Source: Hymenobacter sp. CRA2
Lineage (GTDB): Bacteria > Bacteroidota > Bacteroidia > Cytophagales > Hymenobacteraceae
Length of the DNA stretch: 64,000 nucleotides
Assembly: GCF_002007105.1 (NCBI RefSeq)
Contig: NZ_MVBC01000001.1
Coordinates: 558,001-622,000 of the forward strand
Direction: 5' to 3'
Both the position numbers and the translations under genes were made by a program. How positions within the stretch are numbered: the stretch's first letter is position 1; each line of letters opens with the position of its first letter. This document shows, in pieces, positions 41,672-50,676 of this stretch. A model generated the notes under the pieces. The model was not told where the DNA came from, searched no databases, and was given only the letters and a program-made list of their open reading frames with translations.

Positions 41672-42991
41672 CTATGCGGTGGCACTGACTAGCAGCCAGG
41701 ACTTAAAGCCCGGATAGTCATTTGATAAATCAACCAGGTATTGGTCCCGGTGGCTAAGCATCTGTACTTGCCGTGGTACCTCCACCTGCGCGGCCACACC
41801 GGGCGCCAACACTTCCGGGAACTTGCACGGGTGCGCCGTGGCCAGGAATACGCCCGGGGCTGACTCGTGGGGGTGCGCCTGCCGCCACTGCTGCCAAGCC
41901 CGCCAGGCAATGGCCGTGTGCGGGCACAGCACGTAACCGTGGGCATCGAATGCTGCCTGCATAGCCGCGCGGGTTTCGTCATCGGAGTAGCTATAGCCGG
42001 TGACCAGGGCGCTGAGTCTGGCGGCATCGTCGCGGAACAGGTCGGCAATGCGGGCCCAGTTGCTGGGGTTGCCCACGTCCATGGCGTTGGCAATGGTGGC
42101 TACGGACGGCCTGGGCTGGTACTGGCCGGTGCGCAAAAAGGTGGGCACGGTGTCGTTGGCGTTGGTAGCGGCCAGAAACTGGCACACCGGCAGGCCCATC
42201 TTCCAGGCCAGCAAGCCCGCGCTCAGGTTGCCGAAGTTGCCGCTGGGCACGGAAAAAACTACTTCCCTGTGGCCCAGGCGTTGCAGCTGGGCGTAGGCCC
42301 CCACGTAGTAAAACGCCTGCGGAATCAGCCGGGCAATGTTGATGGAATTGGCCGAGGTCAGCCGGAAACGCTGGTTCAGCTCCTCGTCGGCAAAGGCCTG
42401 CTTTACCAGGGCCTGGCAGTCGTCGAAGGTCCCGTCGATTTCGAGGGCGCGAATGTTCTGGCCGTTGGTAGTCAGCTGCTGCTGCTGGATGGGGCTGACC
42501 TTGCCTTTAGGGTACAGGATGGTCACGCGCACGTTCGGCACGCCCAGAAAGCCTAAGGCTACGGCGCCGCCGGTGTCGCCGGAAGTAGCCACCAGCACGT
42601 CGAGCGGACGGCCGCCTTCCTGCGCGAGGTAGTAACCCATCAGCCGGCTCATAAACCGGGCGCCGAAGTCCTTGAACGCCAGGGAGGGGCCGTGAAACAG
42701 CTCCAGCACGTAGGTATTGGTGCTGAGCGGGACTACGGGCGCCGGGAAGCTTACGGCATCGTCGACGATGCGCCGGAGCTGCTCGGCGGGTAGCGCATCC
42801 TGCAGCAGCGCGTGGGCTACTTCGAAGGCAATCTGCGGTAAGGTTAAAGTGGGCAGCCGGGCCCAGAACTCAGCCGGCAAGCGTGGAACATCGACGGGCA
42901 TGTACAGGCCCTGGTCGGCGGGCAGGCTCTGAAACAAGGCCTTCCGGAACGGCACGCGCAGCGCCCGGTTGTTGGTGCTATACAAGTTCAT
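41672..42991 (-). CDS. thrC: Threonine synthase
   Basis: PLP enzyme turning O-phosphohomoserine into threonine. From ATG 42991 the protein has 439 residues, normal for the long class. Seen: PLP-lysine motif LELFHGPSLAFKDFGARFM, the phosphate-binding loop VLVATSGDTGGAVALGF, and VPSGNFGNLSAGLLAWKMG. Last gene of the thr operon; its start lies inside the end of thrB (14-base overlap), implying translational coupling. Confidence 0.96.
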   Translation of the reverse strand: MNLYSTNNRALRVPFRKALFQSLPADQGLYMPVDVPRLPAEFWARLPTLTLPQIAFEVAHALLQDALPAEQLRRIVDDAVSFPAPVVPLSTNTYVLELFHGPSLAFKDFGARFMSRLMGYYLAQEGGRPLDVLVATSGDTGGAVALGFLGVPNVRVTILYPKGKVSPIQQQQLTTNGQNIRALEIDGTFDDCQALVKQAFADEELNQRFRLTSANSINIARLIPQAFYYVGAYAQLQRLGHREVVFSVPSGNFGNLSAGLLAWKMGLPVCQFLAATNANDTVPTFLRTGQYQPRPSVATIANAMDVGNPSNWARIADLFRDDAARLSALVTGYSYSDDETRAAMQAAFDAHGYVLCPHTAIAWRAWQQWRQAHPHESAPGVFLATAHPCKFPEVLAPGVAAQVEVPRQVQMLSHRDQYLVDLSNDYPGFKSWLLVSATA

Positions 42992-43925
42992 GGCGGAGCA
43001 CTTTGGGCCCTTGGGCGTTGATAGGCGACACGTAGGCCTGGCTGCCGACCTGCAAGGAGGTGAGGTGCTGCTGCAGCCGCTCGGTAATGGCATGGGCAGT
43101 GGCGGCATCGTGGGCGAAGGCGAAAACCGACGGCCCCGACCCCGAAATGCCGAAGCCAATAGCCCCGGCAGCCATGGCCAGCTCGCGTAGGCGGTAGAAA
43201 TCCGGAATCAGAATGGCGCGGGCGGGCTCCACCAGCACGTCCTGCATGCTGCGGCCGATCAGGGCGGTATCGTTCAGGAACAGGCCGCTGACCAAACCCG
43301 CCACGTTGCCCCACTGCGTCACGGCGTCTTTCAGCAGCACGGTGCGGCGAATCAGCTGGCGGGCGTCGCGGGTAGGCACTTCCACATCGGGAAAGACGAT
43401 GGCGCAGTACAGCTCCGGCGGAAACGGGAGCCGCACCACGTCGAGCGGCTCGTAGCTGCGGATGAGCACGAAGCCGCCCAGCAGCGCCGGCGCTACGTTG
43501 TCGGCATGGCCGGTGCCGCAGGCCAACTCCTCCCCCAGCATGGCGAAGGGCAGCAGCTGCAGCGGCGTGAGCGGCTGGCCGAGCAGCGCATTGGCTGCCA
43601 CGAGGCCCGCTACGGTGCTGGCCGCGCTGGAGCCCAGCCCGCTGCCAATGGGCATCTGCTTGTGCAATTCGATGTCAAGACCAACGTCTTCGCGGCCGAG
43701 GTGCCGCAGGAGCTGTTGCACGCTGGCACTGACGGTGTTGTGGGCCGCGTCGAGGGGCAGGCGGCCGTTGTCGCCGGTGATGCGGCGGATGCGTACACCC
43801 GGCGTATCGGTGCGGGTCATCAGCACTTCGTCGCCGGGGGCATCGACGGCAAAACCCAGGATATCGAAGCCGCAGACCACGTTGGCGACGGTAGCGGGGG
43901 CAAATACGCGGATGGAATCGAACAT
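42978..43925 (-). CDS. thrB: Homoserine kinase
   Basis: GHMP-family kinase that phosphorylates homoserine. 315 residues. Seen: VFAPATVANVVCGFDILGFA at the N-terminus, the ATP-binding GHMP motif KQMPIGSGLGSSAASTVAG, and IGFGISGSGPSVFAFA near the C-terminus. Middle gene of the thr operon, 93 bases after thrA. Confidence 0.96.
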   Translation of the reverse strand: MFDSIRVFAPATVANVVCGFDILGFAVDAPGDEVLMTRTDTPGVRIRRITGDNGRLPLDAAHNTVSASVQQLLRHLGREDVGLDIELHKQMPIGSGLGSSAASTVAGLVAANALLGQPLTPLQLLPFAMLGEELACGTGHADNVAPALLGGFVLIRSYEPLDVVRLPFPPELYCAIVFPDVEVPTRDARQLIRRTVLLKDAVTQWGNVAGLVSGLFLNDTALIGRSMQDVLVEPARAILIPDFYRLRELAMAAGAIGFGISGSGPSVFAFAHDAATAHAITERLQQHLTSLQVGSQAYVSPINAQGPKVLRHELV

Positions 43926-44018
43926 AAATACGGTGAATTCAGCTGGGAATGCGGCTATGAGGTGGGGGATACGGCTAAGGTTCCTACGTCTTTACATCGT
44001 TGAGCCACGCGGGCTAGG

Positions 44019-46472
44019 CTAGCGGGTACCAACGTTGATCAGGTCGGCAAAGACGCCGGCGGCCGTGACTTCGGCGCCGGCGCCGGGGCCTTTCACCACC
44101 AGGGGGCGCTCCTTGTAGCGTTCGGTGGTGAAGGAAATGATGTTGTCGGCGCCGGAAAGTTGGTAGAACGGGTGGCTGGCATCGACCATGTCCAGCCCGA
44201 TCCGCACCTGCCCGTCTTTGAGCCGGCCGATGTAGCGCAGCACTTTGCCGGCTTGCTCGGCCTGTGCTTTCAGGCGGTTAAAGTAGTCGGCCTGGGCTTC
44301 TAGCGCCTGGTAGAACGCCTCCACCGTAGGCGCGGATAGGCAGCTGGCTGGCAGCATGGGCTCGATGATAACGTCGTCGGGCTCCAGGGCGTGGCCGGCG
44401 TCGCGGGCCAGAATGAGCATCTTGCGCATGAAGTCCCGCCCGTTCAGGTCGTCGCGCGGGTCGGGCTCGGTGTACCCCTTTTGCTGGGCTTCGCGCACGA
44501 TATCGTGGAAGGCCGCCGCACCGCGAAAGTGATTGAAGATAAACGAAATCGTGCCGGACAGGATGGCTTCAATCCGCTCGACCCGGTCGCCCGAGGTGCG
44601 CAGGTCCTTGAGCGTGCGGATGATGGGCAGGCCGGCGCCCACGTTGGTTTCGTAGTAGAAATCCACGCCGTGCTGCCGGGCCGCGTCGTGCAGGTCACGG
44701 TACTGCGCGTAGGAGGCGGAGTTGGCTATTTTATTGCACGTCACCACCGAGATGCTGGCCGCCAGCGCCTCGGCGTAGAACTCGGCCGGCTCGGGACTAG
44801 CGGTATTGTCCACCAGCACGCAGTTGGGCAGGTTCAAGGCCTTCATGCGCCCGATGAAGCCGGCCAGGTCGGCGGGCTCCGACGCGCCGTTCTGCAAGGC
44901 ATGCTCCCACGCGTCGAGGCCGATGCCGCTCGGGTCGATGAGCATGCGGCGGCGGTTACTGATGCCCACCACATTGATCTGCACGCCGTTCTGCTCACGC
45001 AGAAACTCGCGGTGCGCGTGCAGCTGCCGCAACAGCGTGCTACCGATGTTGCCGGTGCCGAGGCAGAATACGTGCAGCGTCTTGGTCAGCTCCACGAAGA
45101 AGGCGTCGTGCACCGCGTTCAGCGCTTTGGCCAGGTCGGCCTGCCCGATGATGACGGAAATATTGTACTCCGAGGAGCCCTGCGCAATGGCCCGCACGTT
45201 CACGCCGTTGCGCCCCAGCGCCTGAAATAACTTGCCGGCAATACCCGGCGTCTGCTTCATATTTTCGCCCACGATGGCCAGCACCGCCAACCCGGGCTCG
45301 ATGCGTGGCAACTCCAGCTTGCGCGCCTGCAGTTCCAGCTCAAACTCCTGCCCGATCAGCTCCTGCGCCCGCCGGGCATCGTGTGGGGCCACGGCAAAGG
45401 TGATGCTGTGCTCCGACGAAGCCTGCGTGATGAGGATAACGTTGATTTGCTCCCGGGCCAACAGCGAAAACAGCCGGCCGCTGAAGCCTGCTTTGCCCAC
45501 CATGCCGGAGCCTTCCACGTTGATGACGCTGATATCGTTGATGGAGGATATGCCCTTGATGGCCAGCGGCGAAGCCTGGCAGTCGTGGCGGATGGTGGTA
45601 CCGGCAAAGCTGCGGTCAAAGGTGTTCAGGATAACGATAGGAATGCGCTTGAGAAACGCCGGAATCATGGTCGGCGGGTAAATCACCTTGGCCCCGAAGT
45701 AGGACAGCTCCATGGCCTCGGTGTAGCTCAGCTCGGGCAACGAAAACGCCTTGCTGACCATACGCGGATCGGCCGTCATCATGCCGTTGACGTCGGTCCA
45801 GATCTGAATTTCGGTGGCATTCAGCGCGGCCCCGAAGATGGCGGCCGTGTAATCGGAGCCGCCGCGGCCCAGGGTGGTCACGCGGCCCTGCTCGTTGCGG
45901 GCGATGAAGCCGGTGACGAACAGCAGGCGGTCCGGGTGCTCCTGGCAGAAGCCGCGGATGAGCTGCTCGGTCAGCGGCGTTTCCACCCGCGCCTGCCCGA
46001 AGTGCGCGTCGGTGCGAATCAGCTCCGAGGCATCCACAAAACAGGCCTGCGGAAAGCGCGAGGCGGCAATGCTGCTGACCATGAAGGTGGAGCACCGCTC
46101 GCCGTAGCTCAGCACCAGGTCCAGCGTCTGGGCCGTCAGCTCGCGCAGGCTGCGGATGCCATGCAGCAGGTCCTCCAGCTCGTTGAAAAACAGCTTCAAC
46201 CGGGTGAGGACCGGGTTTTGGCGCGGCACTTCCAGCAGAGCTTTCACCACCTCGAAGTGACGTACTTCCAGCTCGGCGAGGTGCCGGTCGTTGGGCTGGC
46301 CCTGCGCGGCGGCCTGAGCCGCGGCCAGCAGCAGGTTGGTCACGCCGCTCATGGCCGAGAGAACCGTCACGGGCCGCTCGCCGCGGGCTAGTTCGTCGGC
46401 CACGATATCCAGCAGGGTACGGATACTCGCCGCGGAGCCGACGGAGGTGCCGCCGAATTTGAGGACTTTCAT
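44019..46472 (-). CDS. thrA: Bifunctional aspartate kinase / homoserine dehydrogenase
   Basis: Catalyses the first and third steps from aspartate to homoserine. From ATG 46472 the length is 817 residues, as for E. coli ThrA (820). The kinase domain starts MKVLKFGGTSVGSA and has FIARNEQGRVTTLGRGGSDYT; paired ACT domains at about 310-455 (INVEGSGMVGKAGFS, ENMKQTPGIAGKLFQALG) suit feedback control by threonine; the dehydrogenase starts VFCLGTGNIGSTLLRQL and contains NVGAGLPIIRTLKDL. An attenuator and threonine-rich leader peptide lie immediately upstream. Confidence 0.96.
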   Translation of the reverse strand: MKVLKFGGTSVGSAASIRTLLDIVADELARGERPVTVLSAMSGVTNLLLAAAQAAAQGQPNDRHLAELEVRHFEVVKALLEVPRQNPVLTRLKLFFNELEDLLHGIRSLRELTAQTLDLVLSYGERCSTFMVSSIAASRFPQACFVDASELIRTDAHFGQARVETPLTEQLIRGFCQEHPDRLLFVTGFIARNEQGRVTTLGRGGSDYTAAIFGAALNATEIQIWTDVNGMMTADPRMVSKAFSLPELSYTEAMELSYFGAKVIYPPTMIPAFLKRIPIVILNTFDRSFAGTTIRHDCQASPLAIKGISSINDISVINVEGSGMVGKAGFSGRLFSLLAREQINVILITQASSEHSITFAVAPHDARRAQELIGQEFELELQARKLELPRIEPGLAVLAIVGENMKQTPGIAGKLFQALGRNGVNVRAIAQGSSEYNISVIIGQADLAKALNAVHDAFFVELTKTLHVFCLGTGNIGSTLLRQLHAHREFLREQNGVQINVVGISNRRRMLIDPSGIGLDAWEHALQNGASEPADLAGFIGRMKALNLPNCVLVDNTASPEPAEFYAEALAASISVVTCNKIANSASYAQYRDLHDAARQHGVDFYYETNVGAGLPIIRTLKDLRTSGDRVERIEAILSGTISFIFNHFRGAAAFHDIVREAQQKGYTEPDPRDDLNGRDFMRKMLILARDAGHALEPDDVIIEPMLPASCLSAPTVEAFYQALEAQADYFNRLKAQAEQAGKVLRYIGRLKDGQVRIGLDMVDASHPFYQLSGADNIISFTTERYKERPLVVKGPGAGAEVTAAGVFADLINVGTR

Positions 46473-46479
46473 AGGGCTC

Positions 46480-46516
46480 GAAAACAAAAACGCCTTCCCG
46501 GGCTGGGGAAGGCGTT
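46480..46516 (-). promoter_or_regulatory. Attenuator terminator of the thr operon
   Basis: On the minus strand, an 11-base perfect stem (46516-46506 with 46499-46489, AACGCCTTCCC/GGGAAGGCGTT), 6-base loop, then TTTTTGTTTT. It ends 8 bases before the thrA ATG. The leader segment 46570-46562 (GGGACGGCG) can pair at 8 of 9 positions with 46514-46506 (CGCCTTCCC), the first terminator arm, and so could act as antiterminator. The hairpin is seen directly; the switch is inferred from the leader peptide. Confidence 0.85.
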
Positions 46517-46541
46517 GGCTGAAAGATGCAAGGCAAGGTTG

Positions 46542-46625
46542 TCAGACCTCCGTGCGCGCGCCGCCGTCCCACCCGTTGCGGGTAGTCGTTGTAGTTGTGG
46601 CGGTTGTGGTGGCGAACAGGCGCAT
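46542..46625 (-). CDS. thrL: thr operon leader peptide
   Basis: 27-codon frame, ATG at 46625-46623 and TGA at 46544-46542. It starts MRLFATTTATTTTTTR: nine threonine codons in ten consecutive positions (6-15), spelled with ACC, ACA, ACT and ACG, so the run is not a simple DNA repeat. The stop lies 25 bases before the terminator arm. This is the same logic as enterobacterial ThrL (Thr/Ile-rich), though here isoleucine codons are absent. When charged tRNA-Thr is scarce the ribosome should stall in the run and free the antiterminator segment; when plentiful it reaches the stop, masks that segment and lets the terminator form. The mechanism is inference from layout; too short for ordinary gene calling. 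Confidence 0.85.
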   Translation of the reverse strand: MRLFATTTATTTTTTRNGWDGGARTEV

Positions 46626-46812
46626 AGCGGGAACTGCCAGGGGGCAGCGGGCTAAAGAAAGGCAGCAAAGAATTGATACGCAACTTTTTCCGACTTGGCA
46701 GCGCGCTTCTCCTCTATGATGGTCAGCTGGTTACCGGGCGGCATCCTTTGCCATCCGGCACTAAAAAGCGCCTTGGGCAAGCTGGTGCTAGGTCCTTAGG
46801 GCCGGACTGCTG

Positions 46813-46820
46813 TAAGTTTG
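46813..46820 (+). promoter_or_regulatory. Bacteroidota -7 box TAAGTTTG for the gene at 46859
   Basis: Exact TAnnTTTG match 38 bases before the ATG; supports the signal-peptide start over the in-frame ATG at 46673. Confidence 0.5.
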
Positions 46821-46858
46821 ACCGTCTTTATCCTCTTCCAAATCATCCGAGCGTATTT

Positions 46859-47566
46859 ATGAAACACGTTCTTCTTTCGGCGGCCCTGCTTGGGGCGGCT
46901 ACGGCAGCCCAGGCACAGGTTGGGGCGGGTACTTGGCTGCTCAGCGGGCAAGCCAGCTATTCCCAGACCAAGCAGGAAAGCACCATCGTGCCGGGCAACA
47001 GCCAGCAGGCGGAAGTCAACAAGGTCAGCCAGGCAGTGATTATGCCCCTGGCCGGTTATTTCGTGACCGACAACCTGCTCATCGGGGTGCGCGGCGGCTA
47101 CGAAGGCCAGCGTCAGACGTCGCCGCAATACGCCGTTTCTGTTATTAACGGCAACTACACGTACCGCAAAGTCGGCGAGGCCGTGAGCAAGATCAACGCC
47201 TTGACCATTGGGCCAGCGGCGCGATACTATTATTTCCTGGGCACACAGGCCGCCTTTTACGGCGAGCTAAGCGCCGGCTACGCGAAGCGCAGCAGCGAAG
47301 ACCCCATCAGCAACCCTTATCCTCCCGGTCCGTCGGACCCTATTCGCACCGAAGCCAATGGCATGTATGGTTACCTGGCGCCGGGCTTCACCTTCTTTCC
47401 GGTCCCGAGCCTGGGCCTGGAGCTGAGCCTGCAGGGCCTGAACTACCAGCACCTCAAAATTGAGGCTAAGGACACGCCGTACAAAAGCACCCTCAGCTCG
47501 TTCGAGGCCGGCGTGAAGCTGCAGGATTTGCGTCTGGGCCTGTCGTGGTACGTCGGCCGTAAGTAA
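46859..47566 (+). CDS. Small outer-membrane beta-barrel protein
   Basis: 235 residues, signal peptide MKHVLLSAALLGAATAAQAQ. Barrel-like strands: AVIMPLAGYFVTDNLLIGVRGGY, IGPAARYYYFLGTQAAFYGEL, GYLAPGFTFFPVPSLGLELSL and the end LRLGLSWYVGRK (each cited in part). It shares layout with the protein at 40926 (YFV-preceded strand, ARYYYF, LAPGF-FFP), so the two are paralogs. Function unknown. It is divergent from the thr leader. Confidence 0.82.
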   Translation: MKHVLLSAALLGAATAAQAQVGAGTWLLSGQASYSQTKQESTIVPGNSQQAEVNKVSQAVIMPLAGYFVTDNLLIGVRGGYEGQRQTSPQYAVSVINGNYTYRKVGEAVSKINALTIGPAARYYYFLGTQAAFYGELSAGYAKRSSEDPISNPYPPGPSDPIRTEANGMYGYLAPGFTFFPVPSLGLELSLQGLNYQHLKIEAKDTPYKSTLSSFEAGVKLQDLRLGLSWYVGRK

Positions 47567-47576
47567 GGCACATTGC

Positions 47577-47625
47577 CTAACGCAAGAGCGCCGCCCCCTG
47601 ACCGGGGGCGGCGCTCTTGCGTTAG
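47577..47625. terminator. Bidirectional terminator, 22-base perfect stem
   Basis: 47577-47598 pairs perfectly with 47604-47625, loop of 5, very GC-rich. It serves two convergent genes; the right arm touches the stop of the minus-strand gene at 47622. Confidence 0.85.
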
Positions 47626-48146
47626 GGGGCTACGGTGACGAGCATTTCGGCCGGGGCGTCTTCCGGAAACTGCTCCACGAATACGTTGCGCAGCTTCAGT
47701 TTGCGGGCCTCGGCTTCCTTTTTCAGGGCCGGGTGCAGCAGGCCCGGAGCCAGCATGAAGTTGGCCTTCACGCGGGCCCGCAGCACGCGCTGCCCGGCGG
47801 CAAAGGCGCGGTAGCGGTAGCCGATTGGCAGCTGCTGGCGCGTGGTATCGGGCACCACCACGCCGATAAAGGCCTCAATTTCTTCGCCTTCCGTGTCAGC
47901 GTCGTTGTAGTAGATGTTGCCGAGCACGCCCTTGATGGTGCCCTTGCGGTACAGCTCGTTGGCTTCGGCAAACAGCTTACCGAACTCCTTGTCGGGGATA
48001 CCCTTGTAGTAGCGGCCCGCGACGAAAATGGGTTGCTGGGTGGTAACCAGCTCAAGTTGCGGCGTGCGGAAGCCGCCCATCCAGGCGTACGCCCCCGCGA
48101 AAATCAGCAGCAAGGTGCCGCCAATGGTTAAGAACCAACGAGACAT
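47622..48146 (-). CDS. Membrane-anchored GyrI-like domain protein (tentative)
   Basis: 174 residues with one N-terminal helix (WFLTIGGTLLLIFAGAYAWM) and a soluble domain outside. The blocks FVAGRYYKGIPDKEFGKLF, IYYNDADTEGEEIEAFIGV and GQRVLRARVKANFMLAP recall the GyrI-like/SOUL small-molecule-binding fold of TEX264-type proteins, but the match is from memory and weak. Ends in Val-Thr-Val-Ala-Pro. It precedes the ABC gene's 3' end by 62 bases on the same strand but is downstream of it in transcription, so may be co-transcribed with the exporter. Confidence 0.6.
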   Translation of the reverse strand: MSRWFLTIGGTLLLIFAGAYAWMGGFRTPQLELVTTQQPIFVAGRYYKGIPDKEFGKLFAEANELYRKGTIKGVLGNIYYNDADTEGEEIEAFIGVVVPDTTRQQLPIGYRYRAFAAGQRVLRARVKANFMLAPGLLHPALKKEAEARKLKLRNVFVEQFPEDAPAEMLVTVAP

Positions 48147-48208
48147 TCTGAGTTTGAGAGTGGTGAGGGAATGAGGTTGAGGGTGAGCCGGCTGCGAGGC
48201 GCCGCTGC

Positions 48209-49981
48209 TTATTCCGTCACGTATTGCATTTGGTACAATTGGGCGTAGTAGCCGCCGAGGCGCAGCAGCTCCTCGTGCTGGCCGCTTTCCTTGATTTCGC
48301 CGCGGTCGAGCACGATGATGCGGTCGGCTTTCTGGATGGTGCTCAAGCGGTGGGCAATGACGAGCGAGGTGCGCCCCTGCATGAGCTTCTCGATGGCCTG
48401 CTGAATCATTTCCTCGGTTTCGGAATCCACCGACGAGGTAGCTTCGTCCAGAATGATGATGCGCGGATCGTAGACGAGGGCGCGCACGAAGCTGATGAGC
48501 TGGCGCTGCCCCACCGACAGCGTGGACCCGCGTTCCATCACCTTGTACTGCAGCCCGCCGGGTAGCCGCTCAATGAACTTATCGGCTCCCACGAGCTGCG
48601 CCGCGTGCCAGATCTGGGCTTCGGTGATGTCCGTGTTGCCCAGGGTGATGTTGTCCTGGATGGTGCCGTTGAAGAGGAACACGTCCTGCAGCACCACGCC
48701 GATGTGGCGGCGCAACGCCTTCAGGTCGTACTCGCGCAGGTTGTGCCCGTCGACGCAGATTTCGCCCTGCTGAATGTCGTAGAAGCGGCTCAGCAGGTTG
48801 ATGATGCTCGTTTTGCCCGCGCCGGTAGCCCCCACGAAAGCCACCGTCTGGCCCGGCTTCACTTCGAAGTTGATGTCCTTGAGCACCCACTCCGGCTCAT
48901 TGTAAGCAAACCACACGTGGCGGAAATCTACCGCGCCGCGCAGCGTGGTCGGCTGCCGGGTGCCCTCGTCGGGGATAAAGTCCTTGCTGTCGAGCAGCTT
49001 GAGCAGGCGCTCGGTGCTCACCAGGCCCAGCTGCAGGGTGTTGAAGCGGTCCGCAATCTGCCGGATGGGCCGGAAGAACAGCGAGTTGTACATGATAAAG
49101 GCGATGAGCGCGCCCTTGGAAATCGTGCCTTCGATCTGCCCGTGCGAGGCGTACCACACCAACAGGCCCACGCCCACGGCGCCCAGTACCTCGGCTACCG
49201 GGAAGTAGATGCTGTAGTAGAGCACCGAGCGGATGTTGGCGCGGGTGTGCTCCTGGTTGAGCTTCTCAAACTTGCGAAACTCCCGCTGCTCGTTGTTGAA
49301 GATCTGCACGATGCCCATGCCCGTCAGGTGTTCCTGCACGAAGGCGTTGAGGTTGGCCACGGCCGTGCGCACTTCCTGAAACGACTTCTTGACCTTCTCC
49401 TTGAACACGTAGGTGCTGAAGAGCAGCGGCGGAATCACCGAGAGGCTCACCAGCGTCAGCCGCCAGTCGATGTAGAACATGAAGGCCATGATGAACACCA
49501 GCTGCAGAATGTCGCCAATCATGGCCGCCAGCCCTTCGCTGAACACGTCCGAGAGGGTTTCCACGTCGGAGATGTTGCGCGTCACCAGCACCCCGATGGG
49601 CGTGCGGTCGAAGAACTGCAGCCGCAGGTTCAGGATGTGGCGGTAGAGGTCCACGCGGATGTCGCGCACAATGTACTGGCCCAGCCAGCCGCCGTAGTAC
49701 GTCTGCAGATAGCTCACGCCGGTGTGGGCCACCAGCAGGCCCAGCAGCAGGGCAAACATGCGGTTCAGCCCCGGCCAGTCGCCGTTGGTGATTTGCACGT
49801 CCACCATCTGCTGAATCAGGAAGGGGCGCACCGTGCCGAGGGCAGCCGTAGCCACCGTCAGCACGATAAGCAGCGCAAACACGCCACGGTAAGGGTTGAT
49901 GTAAACCATCAGGCGCCGTAGCACCTGCCAGTCGAAAATATTGCCAGCTTTGGCGGATGTAGCAGTAGCAGCGGGCTCCAC
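48209..49981 (-). CDS. ABC exporter, fused membrane and ATPase domains
   Basis: 590-residue half-transporter of the MsbA/BmrA class. Six membrane helices lie before residue 330. ATPase motifs: Walker A GATGAGKTS, Q-loop IGVVLQDVFLFNG, signature LSVGQRQLISFVRAL (Val for the usual Gly in LSGGQ, common in this subgroup), Walker B IIILDEATSSVD, and H-loop VIAHRLST. All present. Probably works as a dimer; the signature variant hints at a heterodimer-like or LmrA-distant subgroup. Substrate unknown. Confidence 0.9.
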   Translation of the reverse strand: MEPAATATSAKAGNIFDWQVLRRLMVYINPYRGVFALLIVLTVATAALGTVRPFLIQQMVDVQITNGDWPGLNRMFALLLGLLVAHTGVSYLQTYYGGWLGQYIVRDIRVDLYRHILNLRLQFFDRTPIGVLVTRNISDVETLSDVFSEGLAAMIGDILQLVFIMAFMFYIDWRLTLVSLSVIPPLLFSTYVFKEKVKKSFQEVRTAVANLNAFVQEHLTGMGIVQIFNNEQREFRKFEKLNQEHTRANIRSVLYYSIYFPVAEVLGAVGVGLLVWYASHGQIEGTISKGALIAFIMYNSLFFRPIRQIADRFNTLQLGLVSTERLLKLLDSKDFIPDEGTRQPTTLRGAVDFRHVWFAYNEPEWVLKDINFEVKPGQTVAFVGATGAGKTSIINLLSRFYDIQQGEICVDGHNLREYDLKALRRHIGVVLQDVFLFNGTIQDNITLGNTDITEAQIWHAAQLVGADKFIERLPGGLQYKVMERGSTLSVGQRQLISFVRALVYDPRIIILDEATSSVDSETEEMIQQAIEKLMQGRTSLVIAHRLSTIQKADRIIVLDRGEIKESGQHEELLRLGGYYAQLYQMQYVTE

Positions 49982-50086
49982 GGGCAGCGGATTAGGTCAG
50001 TGAGGAATGCGTATGGGCTTAACCGACCAAACGGCGCGCAAGTTACGGCGGGGCAAGAATCCGCGGCGCGCAAAGGACTGGCTACT

Positions 50087-50094
50087 TAACTTTG
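50087..50094 (+). promoter_or_regulatory. Bacteroidota -7 box TAACTTTG
   Basis: Exact TAnnTTTG match 31 bases before the ATG of the hypothetical gene at 50126. Confidence 0.5.
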
Positions 50095-50125
50095 TTGTTC
50101 TACTCGCTCATGCCTCCCTTATATC

Positions 50126-50653
50126 ATGGAGTTCGATATTCTATTGCGCAGACTGAAGATTGTGCAGGATACGACCTTGCACCTGCCAATTGAAAAAGAG
50201 CTATTCGTTGCTCGGCTGGCAGCAGTTACAGAGCAAGGCTACTCCAGTCCATTATTCTCAGCGGTGCATGCCCTTCGGTCCTCTGGTAAAGAATTTACCG
50301 GCGACGTTGGCCCAGATTATTTCACCATCCGTCGCAAAGCCAGCTTTTCCAATCCCGGCTTGAGCGCAGTAACTATCAGAGGTACACTACTGCCAGCCGA
50401 TACAGGCTGCGCGGTCGAACTTGAGCTGGACGGATTCCACCTCCTGTACCGCATGGCCTATAGTCTGCTCGCTCTCCTCTACCTGTTCATGCTCATCTAC
50501 GCCGTTACCTCGCAACCCATGCTGCTGGCGGCTTTACTGCTACACATTGCCATCATCGGTGTTATGCCTTACATCTCGATGCGCAGAAGCGTATCAAAAA
50601 TGAAGCACAATATTGAGCGGGAGTTATTCTTTCTCACCAAGACTACAGCTTGA
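50126..50653 (+). CDS. Hypothetical membrane protein
   Basis: 175 residues that I do not recognise. Residues 1-105 are soluble and mixed alpha/beta; two hydrophobic helices follow (MAYSLLALLYLFMLIYAV and MLLAALLLHIAIIGVMPYIS), then a short basic tail. Its lower GC content, AT-rich codons and lone setting between two minus-strand genes suggest recent acquisition or weak selection. A good promoter box precedes it, which supports real expression. Confidence 0.6.
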   Translation: MEFDILLRRLKIVQDTTLHLPIEKELFVARLAAVTEQGYSSPLFSAVHALRSSGKEFTGDVGPDYFTIRRKASFSNPGLSAVTIRGTLLPADTGCAVELELDGFHLLYRMAYSLLALLYLFMLIYAVTSQPMLLAALLLHIAIIGVMPYISMRRSVSKMKHNIERELFFLTKTTA

Positions 50654-50676
50654 AGTATCGTTGATCAGCAACGAAC

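Noticed and set aside
45616-46683. Minus-strand frame of 355 codons covering the thr leader and part of thrA in another phase
   Set aside because: It overlaps thrA in a shifted frame; only the short in-phase leader frame at 46542-46625 makes sense.
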